Notes: generated by a model not told the origin, from the sequence alone. Shown: positions 1-8,327, counted from the stretch's first letter. The stretch is 64,000 nucleotides of DNA from Hyphomicrobiales bacterium (GCA_016185205.1 JACPOA010000032.1:62001-126000), one strand, 5' to 3'. Program-made: numbers and translations.

Positions 1-173
1 TTCTCCACCTCGTTGCCGTAAAAGGCGGCGGTGTCGAGATGACGGTAGCCGAGCTGCAGCGCGGTCTTTACCGCCTGCACGCAGATGTCCCCCTTCAGGG
101 TCATGGTGCCAAGGCCGATTTGCGGAATACGGACGCCATGTGCTTGAACGAATTGGGCTTCGACGAATTGCAT
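1..173 (-). CDS. Aldo/keto reductase, N-terminal part (gene runs off the window)
   Basis: The minus strand from the ATG at 173 reads MQFVEAQFVQAHGVRIPQIG and continues with GLGTM and GYRHLDTAAFYGNE. These are the first beta strand and the catalytic-Asp/Tyr segment (D of HLDTA, Y of FYGNE) of the aldo/keto reductase fold. A Shine-Dalgarno-like AAGGAGA lies about 6 bases upstream. Members reduce aldehydes or ketones with NADPH, often acting like 2,5-diketo-D-gluconate reductase. Only about 57 residues are visible, so the catalytic Lys/His, the substrate class and intactness cannot be judged. Confidence 0.85.
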   Translation of the reverse strand, partial: MQFVEAQFVQAHGVRIPQIGLGTMTLKGDICVQAVKTALQLGYRHLDTAAFYGNEVE

Positions 174-393
174 TACAATCTCCTTGTGAGGGCTGCTGGA
201 ACGGGGGATCGGCAGGTGGCAATGCCAAGAATGCCCGGTCGCCGGCGCCCTGCCAACCGGGTTGGCGGCGGACGGCCTCGAGGCGCGGCAAACGGGTTGC
301 CACGGCGTTTGGCCTCAAGTTGCTGCAAATTTTTGCGCGAGCGTGAAAAGCAACAATACCTGACCGGCCAAGCTGTTGCTTCGTCTTCTTACA

Positions 394-408
394 TTGGAAT
401 AATTCAAG
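394..408. promoter_or_regulatory. Candidate iron-responsive operator upstream of the FTR1 operon
   Basis: TTGGAATAATTCAAG is an imperfect inverted repeat about 80 bases upstream of the cupredoxin-FTR1 pair. It resembles the alphaproteobacterial Irr (ICE) type, two TT-GAA/TTC-AA half sites around three bases, but matches only in part. Assignment rests on position and resemblance. The rest of the 174-487 gap shows no gene; its AT-rich 340-460 part is a plausible promoter zone. Confidence 0.3.
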
Positions 409-487
409 AGTAAAAATAAGCACTTGCATCAAGTTGGTTTAATGCTTTTGTGAAGGCCGACACCTATTATGGAAAGTGGAAACCGCG

Positions 488-817
488 ATGCGCAGCCTCT
501 TTGCCCTCGTTGGTCTTGCCGTCCTGTTCGCCGCCGCGCCGGACACCGTCCGCGCACAGGACTATACCGTCACCATCAAGGACCACCGCTTCACGCCGAC
601 GGAAATCAAAGTGCCGGCCAACAAGCGATTCGAGATCACGGTGATCAACGACGACGCTACTCCGGAGGAATTCGAAAGCAAGCCGATGAAGGTCGAGAAG
701 GTGATCCCCGGCAAGTCCAAGGCGGTGGTGCGGATCGCCCCGCTCAAGCCCGGCCGCTATCCGTTCGTCGGCGAGTTTCATGAATCCACAGCCAAAGGCG
801 TGGTGATCGCGGAATAA
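488..817 (+). CDS. Periplasmic cupredoxin-domain protein (iron-uptake partner)
   Basis: A protein of 109 residues starting at ATG 488, behind a GGAAAGTGG purine stretch. An in-frame ATG at 476 lacks such a site. Residues 1-23 form a signal peptide ending near VRAQD. The mature part (DYTVTIKDHRFTPTEIKVPA, then KPGRYPFVGEFH) has the single beta-sandwich pattern of Cupredoxin_1 proteins. The usual type-1 copper Cys is missing, so metal use may differ from classical cupredoxins. It ends two bases before the FTR1 permease start, so the two are surely co-transcribed. Such pairs occur in EfeUO/FTR1-type iron importers, where the periplasmic protein handles or oxidises iron for the permease. That role here is inferred. 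Confidence 0.8.
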   Translation: MRSLFALVGLAVLFAAAPDTVRAQDYTVTIKDHRFTPTEIKVPANKRFEITVINDDATPEEFESKPMKVEKVIPGKSKAVVRIAPLKPGRYPFVGEFHESTAKGVVIAE

Positions 818-819
818 GC

Positions 820-1647
820 ATGCTCGGCGCCCTCATCATCGTTTTTCGCGAAGTCATCGAAGCCGGGCTGATCGTCGGCATCGTGATGGCGGCGACGCGC
901 GGTGTCGCCGGGCGCGGGCGCTGGGTCAGTATCGGCATTGCCGGCGGTGTTGCCGGCGCCGGCGTCGTCGCCGTCTTCGCCGGTGGCATCTCGCAGGCCT
1001 TCGAAGGCGCCGGCCAGGAACTATTCAACGCCAGCATCCTCGCCGTCGCCGTAGTCATGCTGATGTGGCACAACGCCTGGATGGCGCGGCACGGCCGCGA
1101 GATCGCCAAGGAGATGCGCAACGTCGGCACGGCGGTGAGCCAAGGCGCGCGGCCGCTCACCGCGCTGGCGATCGTGGTCGGGCTGGCGGTGCTGCGCGAA
1201 GGTTCGGAAGTGGTGTTGTTCCTCTACGGCATATTGGCGTCCGGCACCTCGGGCGGCGCGCTGCTCACCGGTGGCTTGCTCGGCATCGCCGCCGGCGCCG
1301 CCTTCACGGCGCTGACCTATTTCGGCCTGCTGGCAATCCCCAGCCGCTATATTTTCTCGGTCACCAGTTGGCTGATCGCGCTGCTCGCCGCCGGCATGGC
1401 GTCGCAGTCCGTGCAATTCCTCAACAATGCCGGGCTGCTGGTCGCGCTCGACAGTACCGTCTGGGATACCTCATGGCTGCTGTCGGAAGGCAGCCTGTTC
1501 GGCAAGATGCTGCATGCGCTGATCGGCTATACCGAACGGCCGAGCGAAATGCAGCTCATGGTCTATATCGCGACCCTGTTGGCGATGTTCCTGCTGATGC
1601 GGTTCGCGCGCCCATCGCCGCGCCAGCACGTCGCCGCCGCGGAATAA
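820..1647 (+). CDS. FTR1-family iron permease
   Basis: A membrane protein of 275 residues with about seven hydrophobic segments. It carries the two REXXE iron-binding motifs of the FTR1/EfeU family, REVIE near residue 10 and REGSE near residue 127, which sit in transmembrane helices 1 and 4 and conduct ferric iron. The ATG follows the cupredoxin stop after two bases, indicating coupled translation. The stop at 1645-1647 directly abuts the stop of the convergent HTH gene. No DyP peroxidase (EfeB) gene is nearby, so this is a reduced two-gene form of the system. Confidence 0.9.
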   Translation: MLGALIIVFREVIEAGLIVGIVMAATRGVAGRGRWVSIGIAGGVAGAGVVAVFAGGISQAFEGAGQELFNASILAVAVVMLMWHNAWMARHGREIAKEMRNVGTAVSQGARPLTALAIVVGLAVLREGSEVVLFLYGILASGTSGGALLTGGLLGIAAGAAFTALTYFGLLAIPSRYIFSVTSWLIALLAAGMASQSVQFLNNAGLLVALDSTVWDTSWLLSEGSLFGKMLHALIGYTERPSEMQLMVYIATLLAMFLLMRFARPSPRQHVAAAE

Positions 1648-1935
1648 TCAGCGCCGTCTTCCAGCTAATGCCGCGAAGGCCGCATCGGGCGCGCTGTCGA
1701 TCAGTTTGAGCAGCGCGCGCGCCGGCCCCCGCGGCGAGCGCTTGCCCTGCTCCCAGTTGCGCACGGTCTCGATCGGCACCTCGATCTTTGCGGCGAAGGC
1801 CGCCTGGGTAAGCCCGCAGCGCGCGCGCACATGGCGCACGAAGGCCGCCGGATCGTCGTGATCGATGGTCCGTTCATGACCGTCGGGCATGATTTCGACG
1901 ATCCGCCCGTCGGCCTTCAGCCGCACCCGCATCAT
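1648..1935 (-). CDS. Small helix-turn-helix (XRE-type) protein
   Basis: About 95 residues from the ATG at 1935, which has GGGGA upstream; an in-frame start at 1995 would add 20 residues and has less support. The C-terminal half reads RCGLTQAAFAAKIEVP then ETVRNWEQGKRSP, a typical XRE/HigA/MqsA-like HTH. The N-terminal part (LKADGRIVEIMPDG) resembles the short beta region of proteins annotated as HTH antitoxins. It is a DNA-binding regulator or orphan antitoxin. The next gene downstream of its start is a PIN toxin that already has its own AbrB-type antitoxin, so a partnership is not evident. Confidence 0.8.
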   Translation of the reverse strand: MMRVRLKADGRIVEIMPDGHERTIDHDDPAAFVRHVRARCGLTQAAFAAKIEVPIETVRNWEQGKRSPRGPARALLKLIDSAPDAAFAALAGRRR

Positions 1936-2016
1936 GGCCGGTTCCCCATGCTCGATTGTTGTCGGCCAATGCACTAGCTGATTCGCGGGCAGCAAAAGTT
2001 AATGCGAGGCGGCGGC

Positions 2017-2400
2017 CTACCGGATAAGCCGAATATCAATGTCAAGCGCGAGCGATTTCCAAGAACGGTCGGCGGTCAACGCCGGCAAGCGTTCCCGTTC
2101 GGCCAGCGCCAGACAGGCGCGATCGGCCAGCGATAGACCCAGCCGTTTTGTGAGCGGCAGCAACGCCCCGGCGCGTCGCGCCAAATGCGCATCGTGGGCG
2201 ACGACCGAAAAGCCCATGGCCGAAAGCTTACGCAGGACGACAGCGAGAACTTCGCCGTGATCGAGACATTTGCCGATCACTTCCGTGTAGTTGACTGCGG
2301 ATAGTAGCGCGCCGGGCAAGGCCGCGCTCACTTCTCCGGCGCCGGGCTCGTCGAAATAGACGGCGAGCACCGCCGACGCATCGAGCACCGCGACGATCAC
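2017..2400 (-). CDS. PIN-domain toxin (VapC-like ribonuclease)
   Basis: The best start is GTG at 2400, which overlaps the antitoxin stop as GTGA and gives 127 residues; an ATG or GTG further up would overlap the antitoxin more. The PIN-fold acidic residues are present: D in LDASAV near the N terminus, E in NYTEV, D in LSLADRACLALA and D in LTADRSW. VapC proteins are Mg-dependent RNases that cut tRNA or rRNA when freed from VapB. Together with the AbrB-type partner this is a complete toxin-antitoxin pair. Confidence 0.85.
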   Translation of the reverse strand: MIVAVLDASAVLAVYFDEPGAGEVSAALPGALLSAVNYTEVIGKCLDHGEVLAVVLRKLSAMGFSVVAHDAHLARRAGALLPLTKRLGLSLADRACLALAERERLPALTADRSWKSLALDIDIRLIR

Positions 2401-2837
2401 CGCCGCTTCTTCTTGCGCTCGCGCAACCATCGTAGCGTTTCCTCCGCCTCCTTGGCGGCCTCCGCGCGCCGCTCGGCGATCAACTCGTCGGAAGCATAGA
2501 CGGTGCCTTTGGCCATCGAGGAGGCTTCGACTTGAATCTTACGCAAGCCATGCAGATGGCTGTGCAGGCGCACTTCGCCATCCTTCAGCCAGGCGGTGAT
2601 GACATCGCCCTGCTCAAGGCCCATGGCCGCGCGCATATCCGCAGGCAGCAGCACGCGTCCTTTCGGCCCCAAGACGAGGAAATACCGGGTCGTGCCGTCG
2701 GGCAAAGTTTCGGGTGCGGGCAATTTGCGCTTGCCCTGTGCTATTTCTTCCGCGTCGAGACCTCCCGAGCGCGGAGCGCCGTATGGCGTCTTCGGTTCGG
2801 CAAAGCCTTTCGGGGTATATTTGCGAGACATAGCCAT
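2397..2837 (-). CDS. AbrB/MazE-fold antitoxin (VapB-like)
   Basis: Start chosen at ATG 2837 (MAMSRKYTPKGF); an in-frame start at 2906 would lie inside the operator palindrome. The mid region RYFLVLGPKGRVLLPADMRA, then GLEQGDVITAWLKDGEV, is a clear SpoVT-AbrB swapped-hairpin domain. The N terminus (about 45 residues) is longer than in minimal VapB proteins. The C terminus is a charged helix rich in E, R and K, which probably wraps the toxin. Its stop overlaps the toxin start. The operon is probably autoregulated through the palindrome at 2879-2908. Confidence 0.8.
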   Translation of the reverse strand: MAMSRKYTPKGFAEPKTPYGAPRSGGLDAEEIAQGKRKLPAPETLPDGTTRYFLVLGPKGRVLLPADMRAAMGLEQGDVITAWLKDGEVRLHSHLHGLRKIQVEASSMAKGTVYASDELIAERRAEAAKEAEETLRWLRERKKKRR

Positions 2838-2878
2838 CGTCCGTTCGATCGGACGGAATTTATGACACAAAGCTGCAA

Positions 2879-2908
2879 AAGTGTCACTAATAATTATAAG
2901 TGACACTT
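2879..2908. promoter_or_regulatory. Operator-like perfect inverted repeat of the vapBC pair
   Basis: AAGTGTCACT, ten AT-rich bases, then AGTGACACTT: a perfect 10-bp inverted repeat about 40 bases upstream of the antitoxin start. A further TGACAC half site lies at 2863-2868. Type II antitoxins normally bind such repeats to repress their own operon, so this is the probable autoregulatory site. It also lies beside the 3' end of the next gene. Confidence 0.55.
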
Positions 2909-2918
2909 GATCATCAAC

Positions 2919-4091
2919 CTATCTTGTCTTCTCGAAAATCTCCCGCCCGATCAACATCCGCCTGATCTCGCTGGTGCCCGCCCCGATCTCGTACAGCTTG
3001 GCGTCGCGCAGCAGGCGGCCGGTGGGGAAATCGTTGATGTAGCCGTTGCCGCCCAGGCACTGGATCGCTTCGAGCGCCATCCAGGTCGCCTTCTCTGCCG
3101 CGAACAAGATGGCGCCGGCGGCGTCCTCGCGCGTGGTGCGGCCCTCGTCGCAGGCGCGCGCCACCGCGTATACATAGGCCTTGGCCGCGTTCATGGTCAC
3201 ATACATGTCGGCGAGCTTGGCCTGCACCAGCTGGAAACGGCCGATCGCCTGGCCGAACTGCTGGCGCTCGTGCACATAGGGGATCACCACATCCATGCAG
3301 GCCTGCATGATCCCTAAGGGCCCCGCCGCCAGCACCACACGCTCATAGTCGAGGCCGGACATCAGCACGTTGACGCCGTTGCCGACCGCGCCCAGCACGT
3401 TCTCTTCCGGCACCTCGCAATCGGTAAACACCAGCTCGCTGGTATCGGAGCCGCGCATGCCGAGCTTGTCGAGCTTCTGCGCCGGTTCAAAACCCTGCAT
3501 GCCCTTCTCGACAATGAAAGCGGTGATGCCGCGCGCGCCGGCGGTGCGGTCGGTCTTGGCATAGACCACCAGCGTGTCGGCGACCGGCCCGTTGGTGATC
3601 CACATCTTCGAGCCGTTGAGGATGTAGCGGTCGCCCTTCTTGTCGGCTCGCGTGCGCATCGACACCACGTCGGAACCGGCGCCCGGCTCCGACATGGCCA
3701 GCGCGCCGACATGCGTGCCGGCCATCAGCCTGGGCAGATACTTGCGCTTCTGCTCGGCACTGCCGTTACGGTTGATCTGGTTGACGCAGAGATTGGAATG
3801 GGCGCCGTAGGACAGGCCGACCGCGGCGCTGGCGCGCGAAATCTCCTCCATCGCCACGCAGTGGGCGAGATAGCCGAGACCCGAGCCGCCATACTCCTCC
3901 TCCACGGTGATGCCGTGCAGGCCGAGCGCGCCCATCTCCGGCCACAGATCGCGCGGGAAGGTATTGTCACGGTCGATCGCGGCGGCGCGCGGCGCGATGC
4001 GGTCCTGCGCGAAGTCGCCGACCGATTTGCGCAGCATCTCGACGTCGGGCCCGAGGCCGAAATCGAAGCCCGCCCAGCTATTGGGGATCAT
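2919..4091 (-). CDS. ivd: Isovaleryl-CoA dehydrogenase
   Basis: An acyl-CoA dehydrogenase of 390 residues, the usual family length. The FAD/substrate signature [10 protein letters not shown] lies at 132-141 and the second signature QCLGGNGY at 344-351. The catalytic Glu is at the isovaleryl-specific mid-chain position ([13 protein letters not shown]250) rather than the C-terminal site of most acyl-CoA dehydrogenases. It oxidises isovaleryl-CoA to 3-methylcrotonyl-CoA in leucine breakdown, passing electrons to ETF. GGAGG precedes the ATG. The methylcrotonyl-CoA carboxylase genes are not in view. Confidence 0.92.
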   Translation of the reverse strand: MIPNSWAGFDFGLGPDVEMLRKSVGDFAQDRIAPRAAAIDRDNTFPRDLWPEMGALGLHGITVEEEYGGSGLGYLAHCVAMEEISRASAAVGLSYGAHSNLCVNQINRNGSAEQKRKYLPRLMAGTHVGALAMSEPGAGSDVVSMRTRADKKGDRYILNGSKMWITNGPVADTLVVYAKTDRTAGARGITAFIVEKGMQGFEPAQKLDKLGMRGSDTSELVFTDCEVPEENVLGAVGNGVNVLMSGLDYERVVLAAGPLGIMQACMDVVIPYVHERQQFGQAIGRFQLVQAKLADMYVTMNAAKAYVYAVARACDEGRTTREDAAGAILFAAEKATWMALEAIQCLGGNGYINDFPTGRLLRDAKLYEIGAGTSEIRRMLIGREIFEKTR

Positions 4092-4140
4092 CGCGCCGCC
4101 TCCGTACCTTTTACTCGGCGACGATCCTATAGCTCAGGGG

Positions 4141-6048
4141 TCACGCTGTCAGCGCCTTGGGACTGCCAGAGTGCGTCTGCGCCAGCAGCCGGTCGATCGC
4201 CTTGGCCGGCGCCGGCCTGGCAAACAGGAAGCCCTGCATCTCGTCGCAACCAGCCAACCGGAGCAATACGCGTTGCTGCTCGGTTTCCACGCCCTCCACC
4301 AGCACCGACAGGCCGAGCGCGCGGCCGAGCGCCACGATCGCCTGGATGATCACCCCGCCATTGGCGGAGTTGCCGAGCGCGACCACGAAGCTGCGGTCGA
4401 TCTTGAGCTTGTCGAGCGGGAAGCGCTGCAGATAGCCCAAGTTGGAATAGCCCGAGCCGAAATCGTCGAGCGCAATGCGCACGCCGAGCGCATGCAGGTC
4501 TTCGATGCGCTTGACCATCTCGTCCGGATTGTCGATCAGCACGCCCTCGGTGATTTCCAGCATCAGCCGCGACGGCGCCACGCGGCTCTCGGCCAATGCC
4601 GAGCGTACCAGATCGACGATCGAAGCATCGCGCACCTGCAGCGGCGACAGGTTCACCGCCACATAGAGATCGGGCCAGCGATGGGCTTCGCTGAGCGCGC
4701 GCCGCAGCACGAAGGCGCCGAGCGTGTCCATCAGGCCCATCTGCTCGGCGACCGGAATGAAGACCGCAGGTCCGATCGGCCCGCGCGTCGCATGGGTCCA
4801 GCGCAGCAGCGCCTCCACGCCGACGATGCGCCCGCCATTGGCGGCGACGATCGGCTGATAATGCAGCTCCAGCTCATTCGCGGTCAGCGCGCGCGGCAGC
4901 TCGCGCTGGATGAATTTCTGATCGGCCGAGACGGTGTCGATCTCGGGCGTGAAGGCGACCACGGCGCCCGCCCCCTTCTTGGCGGCCGCGCGCAAGGCCA
5001 ATTCGGCCCGCCGCGTGAGCTCGCCGCGGGTCGAAGCGTGGCGCGGCGTCTGCGCGAAGCCGGCATGCGCGCTCACCCGCACCACGGTGTCGATCCAATG
5101 CGGGCGCGCGATGCTCTCGAGCGCGGCGCGAATGACCGCCTCGGCATCGACATCGGCGGGCCCGGTCAGCGTCAGCGCGAACTCGTCGCTGCCGATGCGG
5201 CCGCACAGCGCGTCGGCTGGCAGTGCCTCCTTCAGCCGCGCGGCGACCGCGACGATGAGCTCGTCGCTGCCGAGCACGCCGAGATGCGCATTGACGTCCG
5301 CCATGCCGTCGAGCTCGATCAGCGCGAAAGTGGTCACCTCGTCGCCGGCGCGTTCGGCCAGGTTGAGGTCGAGCAGTTCGAGCATCTTGGCGTGATTGGG
5401 CAGCCCGGTAAGCTTGTCCATATCGGCCGCGCGCGCTGCCAGTTCCTCGCTCGCCGCCAGGACATGGCGCGCGCGCCGCAGCTGCCACAGCGAAAATCCG
5501 GCAAAGCCCATCAGCAACAGCGCGATGCCGGTGATGAGCGGTATCAGCCGGCTCACCACCCCCACCATCGGATTGGTTTTCTGCCAGGTGAAGAAGCCGG
5601 CGATGCGGCCATGCGCATCCATCACCGGCTGCATTTCGCGATCGGTGATGGCGGGGTCCGTCTCGAATTTGAGGTCCTTGAGGCCGGCGGTCTGCTCGAC
5701 CATGCGCACGAAGCGCGGATCAATCTCGTTGGCCTGTCCGAACAGCGCGCGGAATTCGGTGACCGCGTTGCGCAGCGATGCGCGCTGCTCCGCCCACAGC
5801 CGCTCGTCGCTCTGGCGCGCCAGGCCGTAGCCGATGCCGGCACTGAGCACGGTCGCAGCCATGGCGAGGACCGCGAGCACCACGATCAGCCGCGAGGCGG
5901 CGAACATGCGGCGGGTGCGGGCGCGCGAGGCGTCGGCGGGGTCGCGCGCAGTGAGACGCCTGCGCCGTTTCACCCAAGCCGGCGCCCAAGCCAGCAGCGA
6001 GCGGCCAGAGCTTGCGCCCGCAGCTTCCGTAATGGCCTCGCCGCCCAA
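4141..6048 (-). CDS. Membrane-anchored GGDEF-EAL cyclic-di-GMP protein
   Basis: Start taken as TTG 6048, with GGGGAG seven bases upstream; the next in-frame ATG is at 5907. Two transmembrane helices (about 53-76 and 165-188) bracket a periplasmic sensor region. A GGDEF domain (about 205-370) follows, then an EAL domain (375-630). The GGDEF signature is altered to GSDEF (286-290), so cyclase activity is doubtful. The EAL domain keeps VEALLRW (411-417), the Glu of LEITEG and DDFGSGYS (528-535), as expected of an active c-di-GMP phosphodiesterase. The net effect is probably to lower c-di-GMP, an inference from motifs only. Confidence 0.88.
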   Translation of the reverse strand: MGGEAITEAAGASSGRSLLAWAPAWVKRRRRLTARDPADASRARTRRMFAASRLIVVLAVLAMAATVLSAGIGYGLARQSDERLWAEQRASLRNAVTEFRALFGQANEIDPRFVRMVEQTAGLKDLKFETDPAITDREMQPVMDAHGRIAGFFTWQKTNPMVGVVSRLIPLITGIALLLMGFAGFSLWQLRRARHVLAASEELAARAADMDKLTGLPNHAKMLELLDLNLAERAGDEVTTFALIELDGMADVNAHLGVLGSDELIVAVAARLKEALPADALCGRIGSDEFALTLTGPADVDAEAVIRAALESIARPHWIDTVVRVSAHAGFAQTPRHASTRGELTRRAELALRAAAKKGAGAVVAFTPEIDTVSADQKFIQRELPRALTANELELHYQPIVAANGGRIVGVEALLRWTHATRGPIGPAVFIPVAEQMGLMDTLGAFVLRRALSEAHRWPDLYVAVNLSPLQVRDASIVDLVRSALAESRVAPSRLMLEITEGVLIDNPDEMVKRIEDLHALGVRIALDDFGSGYSNLGYLQRFPLDKLKIDRSFVVALGNSANGGVIIQAIVALGRALGLSVLVEGVETEQQRVLLRLAGCDEMQGFLFARPAPAKAIDRLLAQTHSGSPKALTA

Positions 6049-6153
6049 AGGATGACTCCCCGCGCTACGCTGCGGTTTTCGTAGGTAGAACCTAGGGATT
6101 CACTATTAATGCCAGGTCAGCAAACAGGGTGAACAAAGCGTAATCGGCTGACG

Positions 6154-6159
6154 TATAAT
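6154..6159 (+). promoter_or_regulatory. Consensus -10 box with very short leader
   Basis: TATAAT lies only 11 bases before the ATG at 6171. The -35 region with a 17-base spacer is GAACAA, a weak match. If used, the mRNA of the first deacetylase would start about four to six bases before its start codon and be nearly leaderless. Confidence 0.3.
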
Positions 6160-6170
6160 CGTGCCGACCG

Positions 6171-6956
6171 ATGAGCCGTTTCATTGCATGTGTCACCGGA
6201 TTTGCGCTGGCCGCGACCATGATTCCTCTGGCCGCCATGGCGCAGCCGTGCCCGGGCAACCCGCAGGCGCTCGGTACCAAACGGGTGCTGGAGGTCGATG
6301 CCGGGAGCACGCCGCGGGTCGGCCGCAAGCATTTCCCCAGCACCTTGCCACTGGCGCGCAAGGAACTGGTGCTCACCTTCGACGACGGACCCTGGCCCGG
6401 CACCACGCCGAAAGTGCTCGACGCCCTCAAGCGCGAATGCGTGCGCGCCACGTTTTTCCTGCTCGGCAGGAATGCCAAGGCGCAGCCGGCGCTCGCCCGG
6501 CGCACGCTGGCCGAGGGTCACAGCATCGGTCATCACACGTTTTCGCACCCGCTGCTCGACCATATGGCGCTCGCCAAGGCGGAGGCCGAGATCGATCGCG
6601 GCATCGAGGCGGACGAAGTCGCGGTCTACGGCCAGCGCCGCAGCAATCCGACCACGCCGTTCTTCCGGTTTCCCGGTTTTGCCTCCAACAAGGCGCTGCT
6701 CGAGCGCATGAGCCGGCGCGGCCTCGTGGTGTTCGGCGCCGACGTCTGGGCCAGCGACTGGGACCCGATGAGCCCCGAGCAGGAATTACGCCTGATCCTC
6801 GCCCGCATCGAGCAGATCGGCCGCGGCATCGTGCTGTTTCACGACACCAAGGCGCAGACCGCCCAGATGCTGCCCGCCTTCCTGCGCGAGCTCAAACGGC
6901 GGGATTATCGCATCGTGCACGTGGTCCCAGCTGGAAACCGGGGTATTTCGAATTAA
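6171..6956 (+). CDS. Secreted polysaccharide deacetylase (NodB-like), copy 1
   Basis: A protein of 261 residues with a signal peptide (cut near MAAMAQP). The carbohydrate-esterase-4 motifs appear in order: TFDDGPWPG (catalytic Asp pair), HHTFSHP (metal His pair), FFRFPGF (Arg loop), the DVWASDWDP region and IVLFHD (last catalytic His). Enzymes of this family remove N- or O-acetyl groups from chitin-like glycans or peptidoglycan. It stands immediately before a paralogue in the same orientation, and the mature starts of both read CPGNP. No substrate can be inferred from context. Confidence 0.87.
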   Translation: MSRFIACVTGFALAATMIPLAAMAQPCPGNPQALGTKRVLEVDAGSTPRVGRKHFPSTLPLARKELVLTFDDGPWPGTTPKVLDALKRECVRATFFLLGRNAKAQPALARRTLAEGHSIGHHTFSHPLLDHMALAKAEAEIDRGIEADEVAVYGQRRSNPTTPFFRFPGFASNKALLERMSRRGLVVFGADVWASDWDPMSPEQELRLILARIEQIGRGIVLFHDTKAQTAQMLPAFLRELKRRDYRIVHVVPAGNRGISN

Positions 6957-7121
6957 AAACGTCCCTTTTTTGCCGCAGTCCCTCTGAAATCCGCCAAAAC
7001 CCAGCCTGCGGACGCGGACATAATCGTTAATTTTTCATTAATATATGGAACTTCGTAGGTTCGCAGAGCCATCCCATGTCGGGGGTGCGCCAGGCGGCAC
7101 CAATAGGGGCTGGGGGGCTCA

Positions 7122-8225
7122 ATGCGCGTTGCCGCAATCGTTCTTTGCTGCCTGGCCGGAGGGATTGCCCCCGCCATGGCGGGCTCCTGCCCGGGCAACC
7201 CGGATGCAATCGGGACCAGCCGCACCATCGCGGTGGATCCGGCCGAGCTGCCGCGCATCGGCAAAATGCAGTATCGCAATACCTTGCCGCTCAACGATCA
7301 TGAGGTGGCGATCACCTTCGATGACGGCCCGCTGCCGCCCTATACCGACCGCATCCTCGATACGCTGGCGTCCGAATGCGTGAAGGCCACCTATTTCCTG
7401 GTCGGCCACATGGCCAGCGCCTATCCCGACGCGGTGCGCCGCATCTACAACGCCGGCCACGTCATCGGCACCCATAGCCAGAACCACCCCCTCACCTTCG
7501 ACCAAATGGCGCTGCCGCGCATCGAGAGCGAGGTCGGCATAGGTATCGCCTCGGTGCAGGCCGCGGTCGGCGATCCGCGCGCGGTGGCGCCGTTCTTCCG
7601 CATCCCGGGGCTGCTGCGCAGCCATCAGGTGGAAAGCTATCTCGCTTCGCAATCCCTGGCGGTATGGAGCGCCGACGAAGTCGCCGACGACTGGTACAAG
7701 GGCGCGACCCCGGACCAGATTGTGCGCAAAGCGATGCGCCGGATCGAGGCCAAGGGCCACCGCGGCGTGCTGCTGCTGCACGACATCCATCCGGCCACCG
7801 CCATGGCGCTGCCAACGCTGCTCAAGGAGCTAAAAGAGCACGGATATCGCATCGTGCAGGCGGTGCCGACCGGCGTGCGGCCGAAATCGGTGCCCGAGCT
7901 CCCGGCGCCCGCGGTCGCCGACAGCACCGGCGGCTGGCCAAGGCTGGTCAAGACCGGCACGTCCGGCGCCGACAAGGCGGTCAAGACGGCGCAGCAGCGC
8001 CAGCACTCCAAGCAGCTCGCCCGTGGCGAGCGCGATCCGGAGAGCAAGCCGGCACACCGCGGCAAGCGCTTTGCGCATAACGAAGGGCGTGAGACCAAGA
8101 CGGCGCGCCACCGCAAACGGCTGGCGCGTCAGGAGCGCGAGGCGAACATCGCCACCCTCATGGCCAAGAAGAAGCGCAAGCCGCAGACCGCCGAGCAGAG
8201 CCAGGGTGGGTCGCGCTTGCGTTAG
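7122..8225 (+). CDS. Secreted polysaccharide deacetylase (NodB-like), copy 2, with basic C-terminal tail
   Basis: A protein of 367 residues with a run of six Gs as ribosome-binding site and a signal peptide ending near AMAGS. The esterase-4 motifs are TFDDGPLPP, THSQNHP, FFRIPGL, WSADEVADDW and LLLHD. It is a tandem paralogue of the gene at 6171, sharing the CPGNP start and the TLPL segment. Unlike copy 1 it has about 100 extra residues rich in Lys and Arg (for example MAKKKRKP near the end), predicted disordered and strongly basic. Such a tail could bind anionic cell-wall polymers or DNA; this is speculation. The stop is three bases from the 3' end of the tRNA-Leu gene on the other strand. 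Confidence 0.87.
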   Translation: MRVAAIVLCCLAGGIAPAMAGSCPGNPDAIGTSRTIAVDPAELPRIGKMQYRNTLPLNDHEVAITFDDGPLPPYTDRILDTLASECVKATYFLVGHMASAYPDAVRRIYNAGHVIGTHSQNHPLTFDQMALPRIESEVGIGIASVQAAVGDPRAVAPFFRIPGLLRSHQVESYLASQSLAVWSADEVADDWYKGATPDQIVRKAMRRIEAKGHRGVLLLHDIHPATAMALPTLLKELKEHGYRIVQAVPTGVRPKSVPELPAPAVADSTGGWPRLVKTGTSGADKAVKTAQQRQHSKQLARGERDPESKPAHRGKRFAHNEGRETKTARHRKRLARQEREANIATLMAKKKRKPQTAEQSQGGSRLR

Positions 8226-8228
8226 GGT

Positions 8229-8313
8229 TGGTGCGGCCAAGAGGACTCGAACCTCCACGGGTTGCCCCGCTAGCACCTCAAGCTAGTGCGTCTACCAATT
8301 CCGCCATGGCCGC
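8229..8313 (-). tRNA. tRNA-Leu (anticodon GAG)
   Basis: The minus strand folds as a class II tRNA. The acceptor stem pairs GCGGCCA with TGGCCGC. The D arm contains AATTGGTAGACGC. The anticodon stem-loop is CTAGC-TTGAGGT-GCTAG with anticodon GAG. A long variable arm (CGGGGCAACCCGT) follows, then the T arm GGAGGTTCGAGTCCTC, and CCA is encoded. The 85-base length suits tRNA-Leu. No phage integrase or attachment duplication is seen beside it. Confidence 0.95.
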
Positions 8314-8327
8314 ATTCAGTCTTTTCC

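Noticed and set aside
3907-6084. 725-codon frame on the plus strand over the GGDEF-EAL gene
   Set aside because: Mirror of a real gene with unmistakable motifs; the frame's own protein is His/Arg/Ala-rich with no domains.
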